From: Natronomonas moolapensis 8.8.11
Lineage (GTDB): Archaea; Halobacteriota; Halobacteria; Halobacteriales; Haloarculaceae
NCBI RefSeq assembly: GCF_000591055.1
Contig: NC_020388.1
Coordinates: forward strand, 1,054,001-1,118,000
DNA: 64,000 nucleotides
Direction: 5' to 3'
A program made the position numbers and the translations under genes. Every line of letters begins with the position of its first letter. Position 1 is the first letter of the stretch. Under the pieces are notes generated by a model. That model saw nothing but the letters and a program-made list of their open reading frames with translations, did not search any database and had not been told where the DNA came from. Positions 35,661 to 43,600 of the stretch are shown piece by piece.

Positions 35661-35668
35661 ATATATAA
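35661..35668 (-). promoter_or_regulatory. TATA box of the DUF5802/Vms1-like operon
   Basis: ATATATAA in an AT-rich stretch lies about 28 nt upstream of ATG 35633 on the minus strand. The spacer 35634-35873 contains no gene. Confidence 0.55.
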
Positions 35669-35873
35669 GCATTGCCCGGAGGCGACACGTAGCGAACAAA
35701 ACCCTACCCCTTCGGGGGGGAAGACTCTCAATCTGTCGCGGCGACTCGATCCCGTCGAACGGGACAAAACGGAATATAAACGATCTCCAGCGCGCTCGGC
35801 GGCGCGATCGGATCGGCCGAACGGTCCGAACGGTGCGGGGGTTTTTATTCGATGCCGGGCCTATCCACATCTG

Positions 35874-36995
35874 ATGCACCGAGGTATGGCTGGCGTCTGC
35901 GTGCTCGCCGCGGTCGGAGCACTCGCTCTGGCCGCCGTGGCCGGACCCGTCGCCGCGGCCGAGGTCCCCGACAATAGCACCGAACGCGCGGGGAACGCGT
36001 CGCTCGGCACGGAGATCTCGTCGTTCATGCAGGCCAGCAGCGCCGAGGCACGGCGGGGCGTCGAGGACGGTCGGTTCGACGCCGCAATGAACCGGACCGC
36101 CGACGAGACGGCCCGCCGGGCGCTGATCGAGGAGCGCCTCGCGAGGCTCGAGGCGCGACAGGAGCAGCTGCGCACGCGACGCGAGGCGTTGGGCAAGACG
36201 CCGGACGTCCGGAACCGATCGATCGCGACGCGCGTCGCCGTCGGCGCCGCGGGGCTCGAACGTTCGCTCGAGGGGACCGAAAGGGCGGCCGTCGAAGCCG
36301 GCGTCGACGACGAGCGATTGGCCGAACTCCGGTCGAACGCGGGCGCGATGACCGGTCCCGAAGTCGCCGAACTGGCGCGGGGGCTAGCAGGCCCACCCAA
36401 CGATGTCGGCGGCCCCTCGAAAGGCGATCGGACGGAACCGCCCGAGAGCGGAGCGCCGCCCGAAGCGAGCGGCCCCGACGACCGGCCCTCGGCGGGGACG
36501 CCCGAGGGGACCGCGTCGGCGTCACCTGCCTCCGACCGATCTGCCCCCGGGGCGTCAGTAAACGGACACCCTCCCGATCGGGGCGGGCCCGGGAACGAGA
36601 CCGCATCGGACCCCGATGTGGGAAACGAGCCACCGGACGACACGCCGGAGAACGGACCACCGGACGACACTGGCGATAGGCCGTCGGAGGACGCTCCGGG
36701 GAACGGGGCACCTGCGAACGCCAGCGACGCGGCACCCGACGGCCCGGAGGACGAGACACCTGCGGACGCCTCTGGCGATACGCCAGACGGCGGGTCAGAC
36801 GCTTCCGGAGCTAGAGCCTCGGACGGCGCTTCCGGTCCGCCCGGGTCCGATTCCGGTCCGGGGGCCTCCGGGCCGGATCCGAACGACAGCAACCCCGACG
36901 GCTCGAACGGTGGTCGGGGTGTCCCGGACGGGAACGACGGGGACACGGACGAGTCTCGAAGCGGTGTCGGTGGGGGAGCCCCCGGTTCCAGGTGA
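35874..36995 (+). CDS. Secreted protein with long disordered low-complexity tail
   Basis: This 373-residue protein starts with a signal-peptide-like segment (VCVLAAVGALALAAVAGPVAA, core LAAVGALALAAVAGPVAA). A helical, Arg/Glu/Ala-rich domain to about residue 165 includes many NxT/S sequons (DNSTERAGNASLG). The last 200 residues are Pro/Asp/Gly/Ser-rich and predicted disordered. No lipobox or C-terminal anchor is visible. The middle helices (LIEERLARLEARQEQLRTRR) look like coiled coil. The role is unknown and the extracellular location is inferred. Confidence 0.65.
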   Translation: MHRGMAGVCVLAAVGALALAAVAGPVAAAEVPDNSTERAGNASLGTEISSFMQASSAEARRGVEDGRFDAAMNRTADETARRALIEERLARLEARQEQLRTRREALGKTPDVRNRSIATRVAVGAAGLERSLEGTERAAVEAGVDDERLAELRSNAGAMTGPEVAELARGLAGPPNDVGGPSKGDRTEPPESGAPPEASGPDDRPSAGTPEGTASASPASDRSAPGASVNGHPPDRGGPGNETASDPDVGNEPPDDTPENGPPDDTGDRPSEDAPGNGAPANASDAAPDGPEDETPADASGDTPDGGSDASGARASDGASGPPGSDSGPGASGPDPNDSNPDGSNGGRGVPDGNDGDTDESRSGVGGGAPGSR

Positions 36996-37081
36996 TCCCC
37001 GCGGCCCGCGGTTGCCCCGCGATTCGGGCCGCGGGAGCGGCGACCCGAACGTTGATACCGAATAAACGTCAACCGGGTGGT

Positions 37082-37321
37082 ATGCCCGACATACTCGCGG
37101 AGAACCTCTCCGAGAAAGAGGTCATGGGATCGGACGGAGCCAGCCTCGGCACCCTGTACAACATTACGATGGATCTGAAGACGGGGACACTCCAGCATCT
37201 CGTGTTGGAGCCCAACAAGGGGGCGAGCGATCTCGAGTTCGAGCGCGACGACGCGGGCAACTACCGGGTCCCGGTCAACCGCGTCCAGGCCGTCAAGGAC
37301 ACGATCGTCGTCGATCGCTGA
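37082..37321 (+). CDS. PRC-barrel domain protein
   Basis: This protein of about 79 residues is a single PRC barrel: LAENLSEKEVMGSDGASLGT, then MDLKTGTLQHLVLEPN and YRVPVNRVQAVKDTIVV. Short PRC-barrel proteins occur in archaea, often next to Nob1 as here, and are thought to bind RNA or RNA-processing proteins. Seven bases separate it from the nob1 gene, so they are co-transcribed. A CdpB/RimM-like role is possible but not shown. Confidence 0.85.
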   Translation: MPDILAENLSEKEVMGSDGASLGTLYNITMDLKTGTLQHLVLEPNKGASDLEFERDDAGNYRVPVNRVQAVKDTIVVDR

Positions 37322-37328
37322 ACCACGC

Positions 37329-37784
37329 ATGCACGTTCTCGATTCGTCGGCATTTATCGACGAGTACACGACTGACGATCGGATCGCGACGATCCCGATG
37401 GTTCGGGAGGAGCTCGAAGACGAGGCCGGGTATCGCTTCGACGCTCTCGAGGGATCGGGGATGCGGATCCACATCCCGGACCCCGAAACCGTCGACCGTA
37501 TCGAGCGCGCCGCCCGCGACACGGGTGACGCCGAAACGCTCTCGCAGACCGACGTGCGTCTGCTCGCGACCGCCTTCGAGTTGGACGCCACGCTCGTCAC
37601 TGACGACTACGCGATGCAGAACGTCGCGGAAAAACTCGACGTCGGCATCGACGTCATCGCGCAGGACGGCATCGACGAACGCCGCGACTGGAAGTTCCAG
37701 TGTCAGGGTTGTGGCCGCGTCTTCGAGGAGAACCACGACCGCTGTGAGATCTGTGGCAGTGGGCTCGAACGGAAGCGTCCCTAG
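37329..37784 (+). CDS. nob1: Nob1 endoribonuclease, rRNA 3'-end maturation
   Basis: This 151-residue protein has a PIN nuclease domain with acidic residues in MHVLDSSAFIDEY, the VREELED helix, and the TLVTDDYAMQNVA strand. The C-terminal zinc ribbon is CQGCGRVF and CEICGSG (four cysteines). Nob1 cleaves pre-16S/18S rRNA at the mature 3' end. The two-domain layout and size fit archaeal Nob1. It follows the PRC-barrel gene in an operon. Confidence 0.93.
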   Translation: MHVLDSSAFIDEYTTDDRIATIPMVREELEDEAGYRFDALEGSGMRIHIPDPETVDRIERAARDTGDAETLSQTDVRLLATAFELDATLVTDDYAMQNVAEKLDVGIDVIAQDGIDERRDWKFQCQGCGRVFEENHDRCEICGSGLERKRP

Positions 37785-37867
37785 CCGTTTCGAGGGGGCG
37801 TCTGGTCGTCGAGCGCTTCGATCCGGCGCGCGAGGCGGCCGTCACATTCGAGCCGATAACTCTGCAT
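37781..37867 (-). CDS. Possible 28-residue leaderless peptide
   Basis: An ATG at 37867 opens MQSYRLECDGRLARRIEALD and ends at a TAG that overlaps the nob1 stop. A TATA-like palindrome CACATA-AA-TATGTG lies 23-36 nt upstream, the usual spacing. The first 20 residues look like the start of a ribbon-helix-helix protein, so this may be a truncated gene. Support is weak and rests on promoter spacing. Confidence 0.3.
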   Translation of the reverse strand: MQSYRLECDGRLARRIEALDDQTPPRNG

Positions 37868-37889
37868 ACGACGCGGTATGTCACACGTT

Positions 37890-37903
37890 CACATAAATAT
37901 GTG
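37890..37903. promoter_or_regulatory. Palindromic TATA-like element
   Basis: CACATA-AA-TATGTG is a perfect 6+2+6 inverted repeat containing a TATA-like core. It lies upstream of the 28-codon frame on the minus strand and about 70-80 bp upstream of the CPBP gene on the plus strand. It could bind a dimeric regulator. Confidence 0.4.
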
Positions 37904-37971
37904 TCGGACGTCCGACGAACACGCCACGCCGGACGGACAGGCTTAATCCGCCGTCCCTCCAACGGAACCTA

Positions 37972-38718
37972 ATGAGCGAGCCATTTGGAACGGCGTCACA
38001 GGGGCGTGTCGTCGGCGCGATGACCGTGCTCGGCGGCATCGGTCTGCTCGCCGGGTTCCTCTTCGGGCTGGTCACTTTCGGGTTGATCGGAACGCCACTG
38101 TCGCTGTCAGTCGAGGCCCCCTCCGGACAGTTGCTTTTCACGCTCGGGACCTACCTCGGCCTCGCCGCGGTCGGAGTGTTCTATCTCCTCCGATACGAGT
38201 TGGGCGTCTCGTTCGTCAGGCTCAAGCGGCCGACGCCCGGCGACCTCGGTGTCGCGGCGGCGACTGTCCTCGCGCTCCTCGCGCTTGCGGTCGCGTTGCC
38301 GACGCTGATCGAGCGCCTCGGCCTCCCGCTGGCCGACCACAGCATCGCGGACAGCATCGAGGCGAATCCGACCGTCGCGCTCGTGTTCCTCCCGCTGTCG
38401 GTGTTCGTCGTCGGCCCCGCCGAGGAGTTCCTCTACCGGGGCATCATCCAGACGCGACTCACGTCTGTCTTCGACACCGCGAGCGCGGTCGCGGTCGCGG
38501 CGCTCATTTTCGCCGTCATCCACTTTTTCGCGTATCTCGACCCCGCGAACGTTTCGGGGACGATCGTGACGGTCTTTCTGTTGTTGTTGCCGCTCGGGGC
38601 CATCCTCGGGGGGGTCTACGAGTACAGCGGCAACCTCATTGTGCCGGCGCTCGCCCACGGGCTCTACAACGCGATCACCTTCGGGCTGAGTTACGCCGAC
38701 ACCGTCGGGCTCGTTTGA
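37972..38718 (+). CDS. CPBP family intramembrane glutamic endopeptidase
   Basis: This 248-residue protein has about six to eight membrane helices. The two CPBP (Rce1-like) motifs are PAEEFLYRGIIQTRL, which supplies E-E-x3-R, and FAVIHFFAYLDP, which supplies the His. In Rce1 these glutamate and histidine residues cleave CaaX-type tails. Bacterial and archaeal members act in immunity to their own peptides or in membrane protein processing. The target is unknown. Confidence 0.9.
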   Translation: MSEPFGTASQGRVVGAMTVLGGIGLLAGFLFGLVTFGLIGTPLSLSVEAPSGQLLFTLGTYLGLAAVGVFYLLRYELGVSFVRLKRPTPGDLGVAAATVLALLALAVALPTLIERLGLPLADHSIADSIEANPTVALVFLPLSVFVVGPAEEFLYRGIIQTRLTSVFDTASAVAVAALIFAVIHFFAYLDPANVSGTIVTVFLLLLPLGAILGGVYEYSGNLIVPALAHGLYNAITFGLSYADTVGLV

Positions 38719-38740
38719 ACGGCGTCGGTCCTGCTCTGCT

Positions 38741-40027
38741 CTACTCTACGCGCCGGACCGTCTTTTCTTCGACCGCCGTCGCTTCCTCGAAGTCGCCGCC
38801 GCCCAAGAGCCCGCGAGCGGCCCGCTTGCCCCACTCGACGGCCGGCTGGGTGAACGCCTCGACGCCCGCGAGCTCGCCGACGAGGACGCAGGCGGCCTCC
38901 AGTTCGTACAGCAATCGCCCGACGCTCTCGGCGTCGAGGCGGTCGACTTCGAGGCGGACGTTCGCCTGCCCCGCCGCGGCCAGGGAGGCCTCGGTCGCTT
39001 CGAACTCCGCGTCGAGTAGCCCCCCGAGCGTGCTACCGCCGAGATACGACAGCGACTCGATGTCCGTCTCGGGGATCGGTTCGTCCTCGCGCTCGCGGGG
39101 TCGCAACAGCGTGACGAGTTTGTCCTTGCGGCCCGCCCGATACAGCTGCAACTGGGAGTGTTGATCCGTCGCGCCGAGGGCGCGAACGGGTGTCTGTCCG
39201 AGGCCGTCCTTGCCGAGGCTTTCGGCCCACAGTTGGGCGAACCACTCCGCGAGCGGTTCGAGTGCCTCGGCGTAGGGGACGAAGGCGTTCGTCGTCGCTC
39301 CACGGGTTTCGAGGGCGTACGCGACCGCACCGTAGGCGTAGGCGGGGCACTCGAACAGCGACGGGGCCAGCGCCGCCTGCCCCACCGCCCCGCCCGCCAA
39401 GAGCGCCTCGATGTCACAGCCGAGGGCGGCCGCGGGCACCAACCCGACGGCCGACAACGCCGAGAACCGGCCGGGGACGCCGTCCGGGACGGGACACACC
39501 GGCAGGTCGTGTTCGTCGGCCAGCGCCCGGAGCGGTCCCGAGTCGCCGGTCGTCACGACCGTCCGATCGGTCCACTCGACGCCCGCCTCGGCCATCGCCT
39601 TCCGGACGACGAGGAAGTTCGCGAGCGTTTCCGCGGTCGTCCCCGACCGCGAGACGACGTTGAGGAGTGTCGACTCCAGCGGGAGCTTCTCGAGGAGCTC
39701 GCGGGTCCGCTCGGGATCGACGTTGTCGAGGCTGTAGTGTTCGGAGCGACCGAGCGCCGCCGTGATCGTCTCCGCGCCCAGCGCCGACCCGCCGATGCCG
39801 ACCGTGAGGACGGCCTCGGGATCGAACCCCTCAAGCGCCGACCGGATCGCACCGGGGTCGGTGTCCTCGGGCAGCGCGAGGCTCGCGTAGCCGAACTCTC
39901 GGTCGCCGATGCCGCTCTCGATCCGGTCGTGTGCCCGCCTGACGCGGTCGTCGAGGCGCTCGAGCGATCCCTCGGAGACGCCCGTGACCGCCTCGGAGGC
40001 CAACGCGTTGCCGAAATCGACGTTCAT
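38741..40027 (-). CDS. pgi: Glucose-6-phosphate isomerase
   Basis: This 428-residue enzyme interconverts glucose-6-phosphate and fructose-6-phosphate. It has the sugar-isomerase motifs VGIGGSALGAETI, VVSRSGTTAETLANF and DQHSQLQLYRAGRKD, with the GAQGTNAF-like substrate region as GATTNAFVPYAEALEP. It belongs to the bacterial-type PGI superfamily, not the cupin type found in some archaea. It diverges from the DUF5812 gene over the TATA array. Confidence 0.95.
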   Translation of the reverse strand: MNVDFGNALASEAVTGVSEGSLERLDDRVRRAHDRIESGIGDREFGYASLALPEDTDPGAIRSALEGFDPEAVLTVGIGGSALGAETITAALGRSEHYSLDNVDPERTRELLEKLPLESTLLNVVSRSGTTAETLANFLVVRKAMAEAGVEWTDRTVVTTGDSGPLRALADEHDLPVCPVPDGVPGRFSALSAVGLVPAAALGCDIEALLAGGAVGQAALAPSLFECPAYAYGAVAYALETRGATTNAFVPYAEALEPLAEWFAQLWAESLGKDGLGQTPVRALGATDQHSQLQLYRAGRKDKLVTLLRPREREDEPIPETDIESLSYLGGSTLGGLLDAEFEATEASLAAAGQANVRLEVDRLDAESVGRLLYELEAACVLVGELAGVEAFTQPAVEWGKRAARGLLGGGDFEEATAVEEKTVRRVE

Positions 40028-40078
40028 GATCCAACCGGCGCGGCGGCCGGTAAAATCGTTGGCGATGCGGCCCGGGAC

Positions 40079-40184
40079 TTATAAATGGTCGTCAGATTTC
40101 GGAGAGGGTTTTATAAATGCCCCGGAGTGCAGTGCGATAGTGTTTATAAACGGGCAGGGATGGCGTCCGGAACGGTTTATATAC
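40079..40184. promoter_or_regulatory. Array of four TATA-like boxes about 33 bp apart
   Basis: TTATAAA at 40079, TTTTATAAA near 40109-40117, TTTATAAA at 40143-40150 and GTTTATATA near 40176-40184 recur with a 32-33 bp period. The last can drive the plus-strand DUF5812 gene with a leader of about 40 nt. The first, near-palindromic box can serve pgi on the minus strand. The function of the middle boxes is unclear. Confidence 0.55.
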
Positions 40185-40247
40185 AGTCGGCGACGACGAC
40201 GCGGCCCGCCCGAAACCCCGAAGTCCGTCGGGCGTCTCCGGTCGCAC

Positions 40248-40739
40248 ATGACGGCAGAACACGCCGGCCGGGACGGGGACGCGGTCGAGGGGCGGTTCGT
40301 GGTCACCCACGCCGACGGGACGTCGGCGGTGTTAAAAGACGTCGACAGCGGCGGGGTCCACACGCTCGGGGACGACCCCGGCGTCGACCCCAGGGAGGTG
40401 ATCGAGGGGACCCTCGAGCCTGAGCCGCCGATGGCGGTGACCTACCGGATCGCGGAGATCGACACCCGGCGACGGCTCTCCCTCGAGGAGAGCCCCGAAC
40501 CGCCCACCCGACAGGAACGCCGACTCGCCGACAAGCAGGGCGTCGGGGAGGTGACGAGACGGGAGCGCGCGGGGACCGGCGAGTTACACGTCCTGACGGT
40601 GCCCGAGGACGACACGGAGGCCGCGGTCGAGGACGTCCTCGGCGACGAGGCGACGCTGGTCCGTGCGGCCCGCATCGGCGTCGACCGCGTCGAGGTCCGG
40701 GCCGAACCGGGGGTCGTGAGCGTCCGATACATGCCGTAG
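40248..40739 (+). CDS. DUF5812 family haloarchaeal protein
   Basis: This 163-residue soluble protein, recognised as DUF5812, has a small beta-rich N-terminal domain (RFVVTHADGTSAVLKDVDSG, VHTLGD) and a C-terminal alpha/beta domain (LHVLTVPEDDTEAAVEDVLG, EPGVVSVRYMP). Its stop is 2 bp before the RNA ligase ATG, so the two form an operon. That coupling suggests an RNA-repair or RNA-processing accessory. No catalytic motif is visible. Confidence 0.75.
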   Translation: MTAEHAGRDGDAVEGRFVVTHADGTSAVLKDVDSGGVHTLGDDPGVDPREVIEGTLEPEPPMAVTYRIAEIDTRRRLSLEESPEPPTRQERRLADKQGVGEVTRRERAGTGELHVLTVPEDDTEAAVEDVLGDEATLVRAARIGVDRVEVRAEPGVVSVRYMP

Positions 40740-40741
40740 CG

Positions 40742-41608
40742 ATGAAACAGTACCCCCCTATCCCTCGCGTCACGAACGCCCCCGAGGAGCTGTTCGAATC
40801 GGGGCATCTCTGGGTGCTCGAAAAGATCGACGGCGCAATCCTCCGGTTCCAGCTTCTCAACTCCGGTGTGCTCCGCTTCGGCGACCGGAGCCGCGTCTAC
40901 GACGACCCCGAAGCGATCCCAGCCCCGTACGGCCACGCCGTTCGACACGTCCGCGAGCGGCTCGACCGCGAGGCACTCCGGGACGCCGTCGACGACGTCG
41001 AGTCGGTCGTCTTCTTCGGCGAGGCGACCCACCGCCACGCGATCGAGTACGACTGGGAGCGGCTGCCGTCGGTTCTCGGCTTCGACGTCTGGTCCGAGCG
41101 CGAGGGGTCGTTCCGGCCGCCCGGAGCCGCCCAGGGCATCTTCGAGCGGCTGGGACTGGAGTCGGTCAACGCGGTCGAGCGGGAGCTCCACACCCGGGAT
41201 TTCGACCCCGGCTCGTATTCCGTCCCCGAATCGGCGTGGTACGACGGCCCCGCCGAGGGCGTCGTGATCCGGAACAAACGCGGGGGGCGAGCGATGCTTT
41301 TACACCCCGACTTCCGGGAGGCCGACGGGAATCCGGACGCCCGAGATGCCGACGGGACGGTCCCCGAGGACGCGTCGGCCGAGACGCTGGCCGAGACGTA
41401 CGCCACCGATCGGCGTTTCGAGAAGCTGGCACGAAGGCTCGAACGCAGACGGGGCGGCGTCACGTTCGAGACGTTGTACGAGCGGGCGCTGACAGACATC
41501 GCCCGCGAGGAGTACAGGCGACTGTATCGCGGCTCCCCGTCGATCGACCGCCCGGCGTTCCGGTCGGCGGTCGCCGCGCGGACGCGGGCGTTTCTGGACG
41601 GGACGTAG
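40742..41608 (+). CDS. RNA ligase, nucleotidyltransferase superfamily
   Basis: This 288-residue protein has the covalent nucleotidyltransferase motifs in order. Motif I is EKIDGA (Lys28, the expected AMP-lysine), motif III is FFGEA (91-95), and motif IV is EGVVIRNK (172-179). The size and spacing fit an Rnl2-like RNA ligase without a large C-terminal domain. It would seal 5'-phosphate and 3'-hydroxyl RNA ends using ATP. It is co-transcribed with the DUF5812 gene; the physiological substrate is unknown. Confidence 0.85.
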   Translation: MKQYPPIPRVTNAPEELFESGHLWVLEKIDGAILRFQLLNSGVLRFGDRSRVYDDPEAIPAPYGHAVRHVRERLDREALRDAVDDVESVVFFGEATHRHAIEYDWERLPSVLGFDVWSEREGSFRPPGAAQGIFERLGLESVNAVERELHTRDFDPGSYSVPESAWYDGPAEGVVIRNKRGGRAMLLHPDFREADGNPDARDADGTVPEDASAETLAETYATDRRFEKLARRLERRRGGVTFETLYERALTDIAREEYRRLYRGSPSIDRPAFRSAVAARTRAFLDGT

Positions 41609-41809
41609 CAGGCATCCTCTCGCGGAGTAGAAACCCTTTTGCGTGCGACCGCGCGAACTACTGATGGGAACCGCACGACCGCAAATCCGACTCGCCGGCC
41701 GGTTGGCCGGCTTGGGATTGCGGTAGTGCCGGCGCGAGCGCTACCGGCGACGCCCGGGGCGGAACGCGCCGTACGCGAGCGGTCCGTGCAGTTCCAATCA
41801 GAGACAACA
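41609..41809 (+). ncRNA. Structured 201-nt leader or guide RNA upstream of uS15
   Basis: A long stem-loop spans 41673-41729. GCAC pairs with GTGC, then CCGCAAATCC with GGATTGCGG (one bulged A), then GCCGGCC (41694-41700) with GGCCGGC (41705-41711) around a GGTT loop. A second shorter hairpin follows (GCCGG/CCGGC, 41728-41748). A TATA-like box is not obvious, but AAACCCTTTTGCG at about 41630-41642 is AT-rich. It may be a regulatory leader of uS15 or an H/ACA-type small RNA; the evidence is structural only. Confidence 0.4.
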
Positions 41810-42274
41810 ATGGCACGAATGCACTCACGCCGTCGCGGGTCGTCCGGTTCGGACCGCCCCACGGCAACGGAACCACCGGAGTGGAGCGAGGTAGACGAAG
41901 CGGCGATCGAAGAGCGGGTCGTCGAGTTGGCCGAGGCGGGCCACGACCCCAGCGTAATCGGCCTGAAACTGCGCGACGAGGGCGTCCAGGGCGTCCCCGT
42001 CCCGGACGTGAAGCTCGCCACGGGCAAGAAGGTCACCGAGATTCTCGAGGAACACGGCGCGAGCGACGACCTCCCCGAGGACCTCCGGAACCTGATGGAA
42101 CGCGCGGTGGGGCTGCGCGAACACATGGAGCGAAACCCCGGCGACGCACAGAACAAGCGGGCGCTCCAGAACACCGAATCGAAGATCCGACGCCTCGTCG
42201 ATTACTACCGCGGCGACGAACTCGACGAGTCGTTCACCTACGAGTACGACGAAGCCAAGGAGCTACTGGAGTAA
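41810..42274 (+). CDS. rps15: 30S ribosomal protein uS15
   Basis: This 154-residue ribosomal protein has the archaeal/eukaryotic N-terminal extension (MARMHSRRRGSSGSD) and a core with WSEVDEAAIEERVVELAE, GLKLRDEGVQGVPVPDVKL and the KIRRLVDYYRG rRNA-binding helix. It binds the central domain of 16S rRNA. It starts a four-gene block (uS15 / RecJ-like / Pcc1 / eS1) with tight spacing, typical of archaea. Confidence 0.95.
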   Translation: MARMHSRRRGSSGSDRPTATEPPEWSEVDEAAIEERVVELAEAGHDPSVIGLKLRDEGVQGVPVPDVKLATGKKVTEILEEHGASDDLPEDLRNLMERAVGLREHMERNPGDAQNKRALQNTESKIRRLVDYYRGDELDESFTYEYDEAKELLE

Positions 42275-42278
42275 CCGG

Positions 42279-43346
42279 ATGTCGGCCGCCGGTCACTCGG
42301 AGGACGGACGCCCCCGCGCCGCGGCGGCGCTCGACGACGCCGATTTCGTTCGGCTCGTCGGGACCGCCGACGGCGACGCGGCCGCGGCCACCGGGCTCCT
42401 CGCCCGGGGGCTCGACGCCGCGGGCACGCCCTACCAGGTCAGCCTCGCGGCCGTCCCCGACCCTCCGGCGACCGACGCCGACTGCACCGTCGCCGTCGGC
42501 CACCCGACCGGCGACGTAACCGTCGAGGGCGAGTCGCTCGCCTTCGAGGCGGCGGCCGTCGTCGCCGGGTTCGCCCCCGACGCGGTCGACCCCGAGCTCG
42601 CGCTCGCCGGCGCGGTCTGTGCCGGCGTCGAGCCCTCGGGGCACCTCCTGGAGACGGCCGACCTCGAACGACGCCCCGGCGTTGCAGTCCCGACCGACGA
42701 CCCGATCGAGGGGCTCGCCGCTTCGACGCTCGTTCACGCCCCCTTTTCGGGGGACGGCCGGGCCACGGAGGTCCTCGAGGGCCACGCCTCGGCTGGCCGC
42801 GAACTCGCTTCCGTCGTCGCGCTGTCGGCGATCGAGGACGCGCCGCCGCGGGCTGCCGAGGCGATCGAGCGCGCGCTCCGCCCGTACGTCACCGAACGGT
42901 TCGGGACGCTCGGCGGCTTCGCGGACGTCCTCGACGCGGTCGCCCGGGAGCGACCCGGCACCGGGATCGCCCTGGCGCTCGGCCACGGAGTCGAGTCGGC
43001 GGCGCTTGCGTCGTGGCGCACCCACGGCGAGCGGGCCCACGCAGCGCTCCGGGCGGCCGACACCGGCCGCTACGATGGCGTCTACGTCCTCCGGCTCGAA
43101 GGCGGCTCGCCGGCGTTTCTGGGCACGGTCGCCCGACTCGGCCTCTCGTATCGCTCGCCCGAACCGGTCGCGCTCGCGGTCACCGACGGCGCGGCGGCGG
43201 CGGCCGGCGAGGCGTCCGTCGCGAGCCCGATGCGGGCGGCCGCAGGGGCGCTCGATGGGCGGACGACGGCCCGAAACGGCCGCGGGGCGGCGACCTTCGA
43301 CGGGACGGTCGCGGGCTTCACCGCGACGTTCAGGGAGGCCGTATGA
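42279..43346 (+). CDS. Degenerate RecJ-like (DHH superfamily) protein
   Basis: In many archaea the gene between uS15 and Pcc1 is a RecJ/GAN/Cdc45-like DHH protein, and this 355-residue protein is in that position. I cannot find the DHH triad or a clear GGGH DHHA1 motif; the nearest is FGTLGGFADVLDAVARERPG. A DxD-like DADCTVAVGHP remains near residue 67. It is very rich in Ala and Gly, so it may be an inactive Cdc45-type paralogue. It lies 5 bp after uS15 and overlaps pcc1 by 4 bp. Confidence 0.65.
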   Translation: MSAAGHSEDGRPRAAAALDDADFVRLVGTADGDAAAATGLLARGLDAAGTPYQVSLAAVPDPPATDADCTVAVGHPTGDVTVEGESLAFEAAAVVAGFAPDAVDPELALAGAVCAGVEPSGHLLETADLERRPGVAVPTDDPIEGLAASTLVHAPFSGDGRATEVLEGHASAGRELASVVALSAIEDAPPRAAEAIERALRPYVTERFGTLGGFADVLDAVARERPGTGIALALGHGVESAALASWRTHGERAHAALRAADTGRYDGVYVLRLEGGSPAFLGTVARLGLSYRSPEPVALAVTDGAAAAAGEASVASPMRAAAGALDGRTTARNGRGAATFDGTVAGFTATFREAV

Positions 43347-43600
43347 CCGACGCGACCCGGCGTGCGACCATCCGGACGGCTCACGACCGGCCCCGGGTGG
43401 TCGCCGAGGCGATCGCGCCGGACAACACAGAGGAGGTCTCGACGCGCGTCGAGACCGCCGACGGCCCCGAGGACGGCTCCGGGGTCGTCGTGACGACGAT
43501 CGAGCGGGACGGGACCGGCGGCCTCCGGACGACGGTCGACGACTACGTTTCGAACCTCACAGTCGCACAGCGAATAACCGACACTACAACCCAATCATGA
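43343..43600 (+). CDS. pcc1: KEOPS complex subunit Pcc1
   Basis: This 85-residue protein has the Pcc1 dimerisation fold: RATIRTAHDRPRVVAEAIAPDNTEEVSTRVE, then VTTIERDGTGGLRTTVDDYV and NLTVAQRI (conserved end LTVAQRI). Pcc1 joins the t6A tRNA-modifying KEOPS complex. The start ATG overlaps the upstream stop, and its own stop overlaps the eS1 start (both ATGA), showing translational coupling. Confidence 0.88.
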   Translation: MTDATRRATIRTAHDRPRVVAEAIAPDNTEEVSTRVETADGPEDGSGVVVTTIERDGTGGLRTTVDDYVSNLTVAQRITDTTTQS

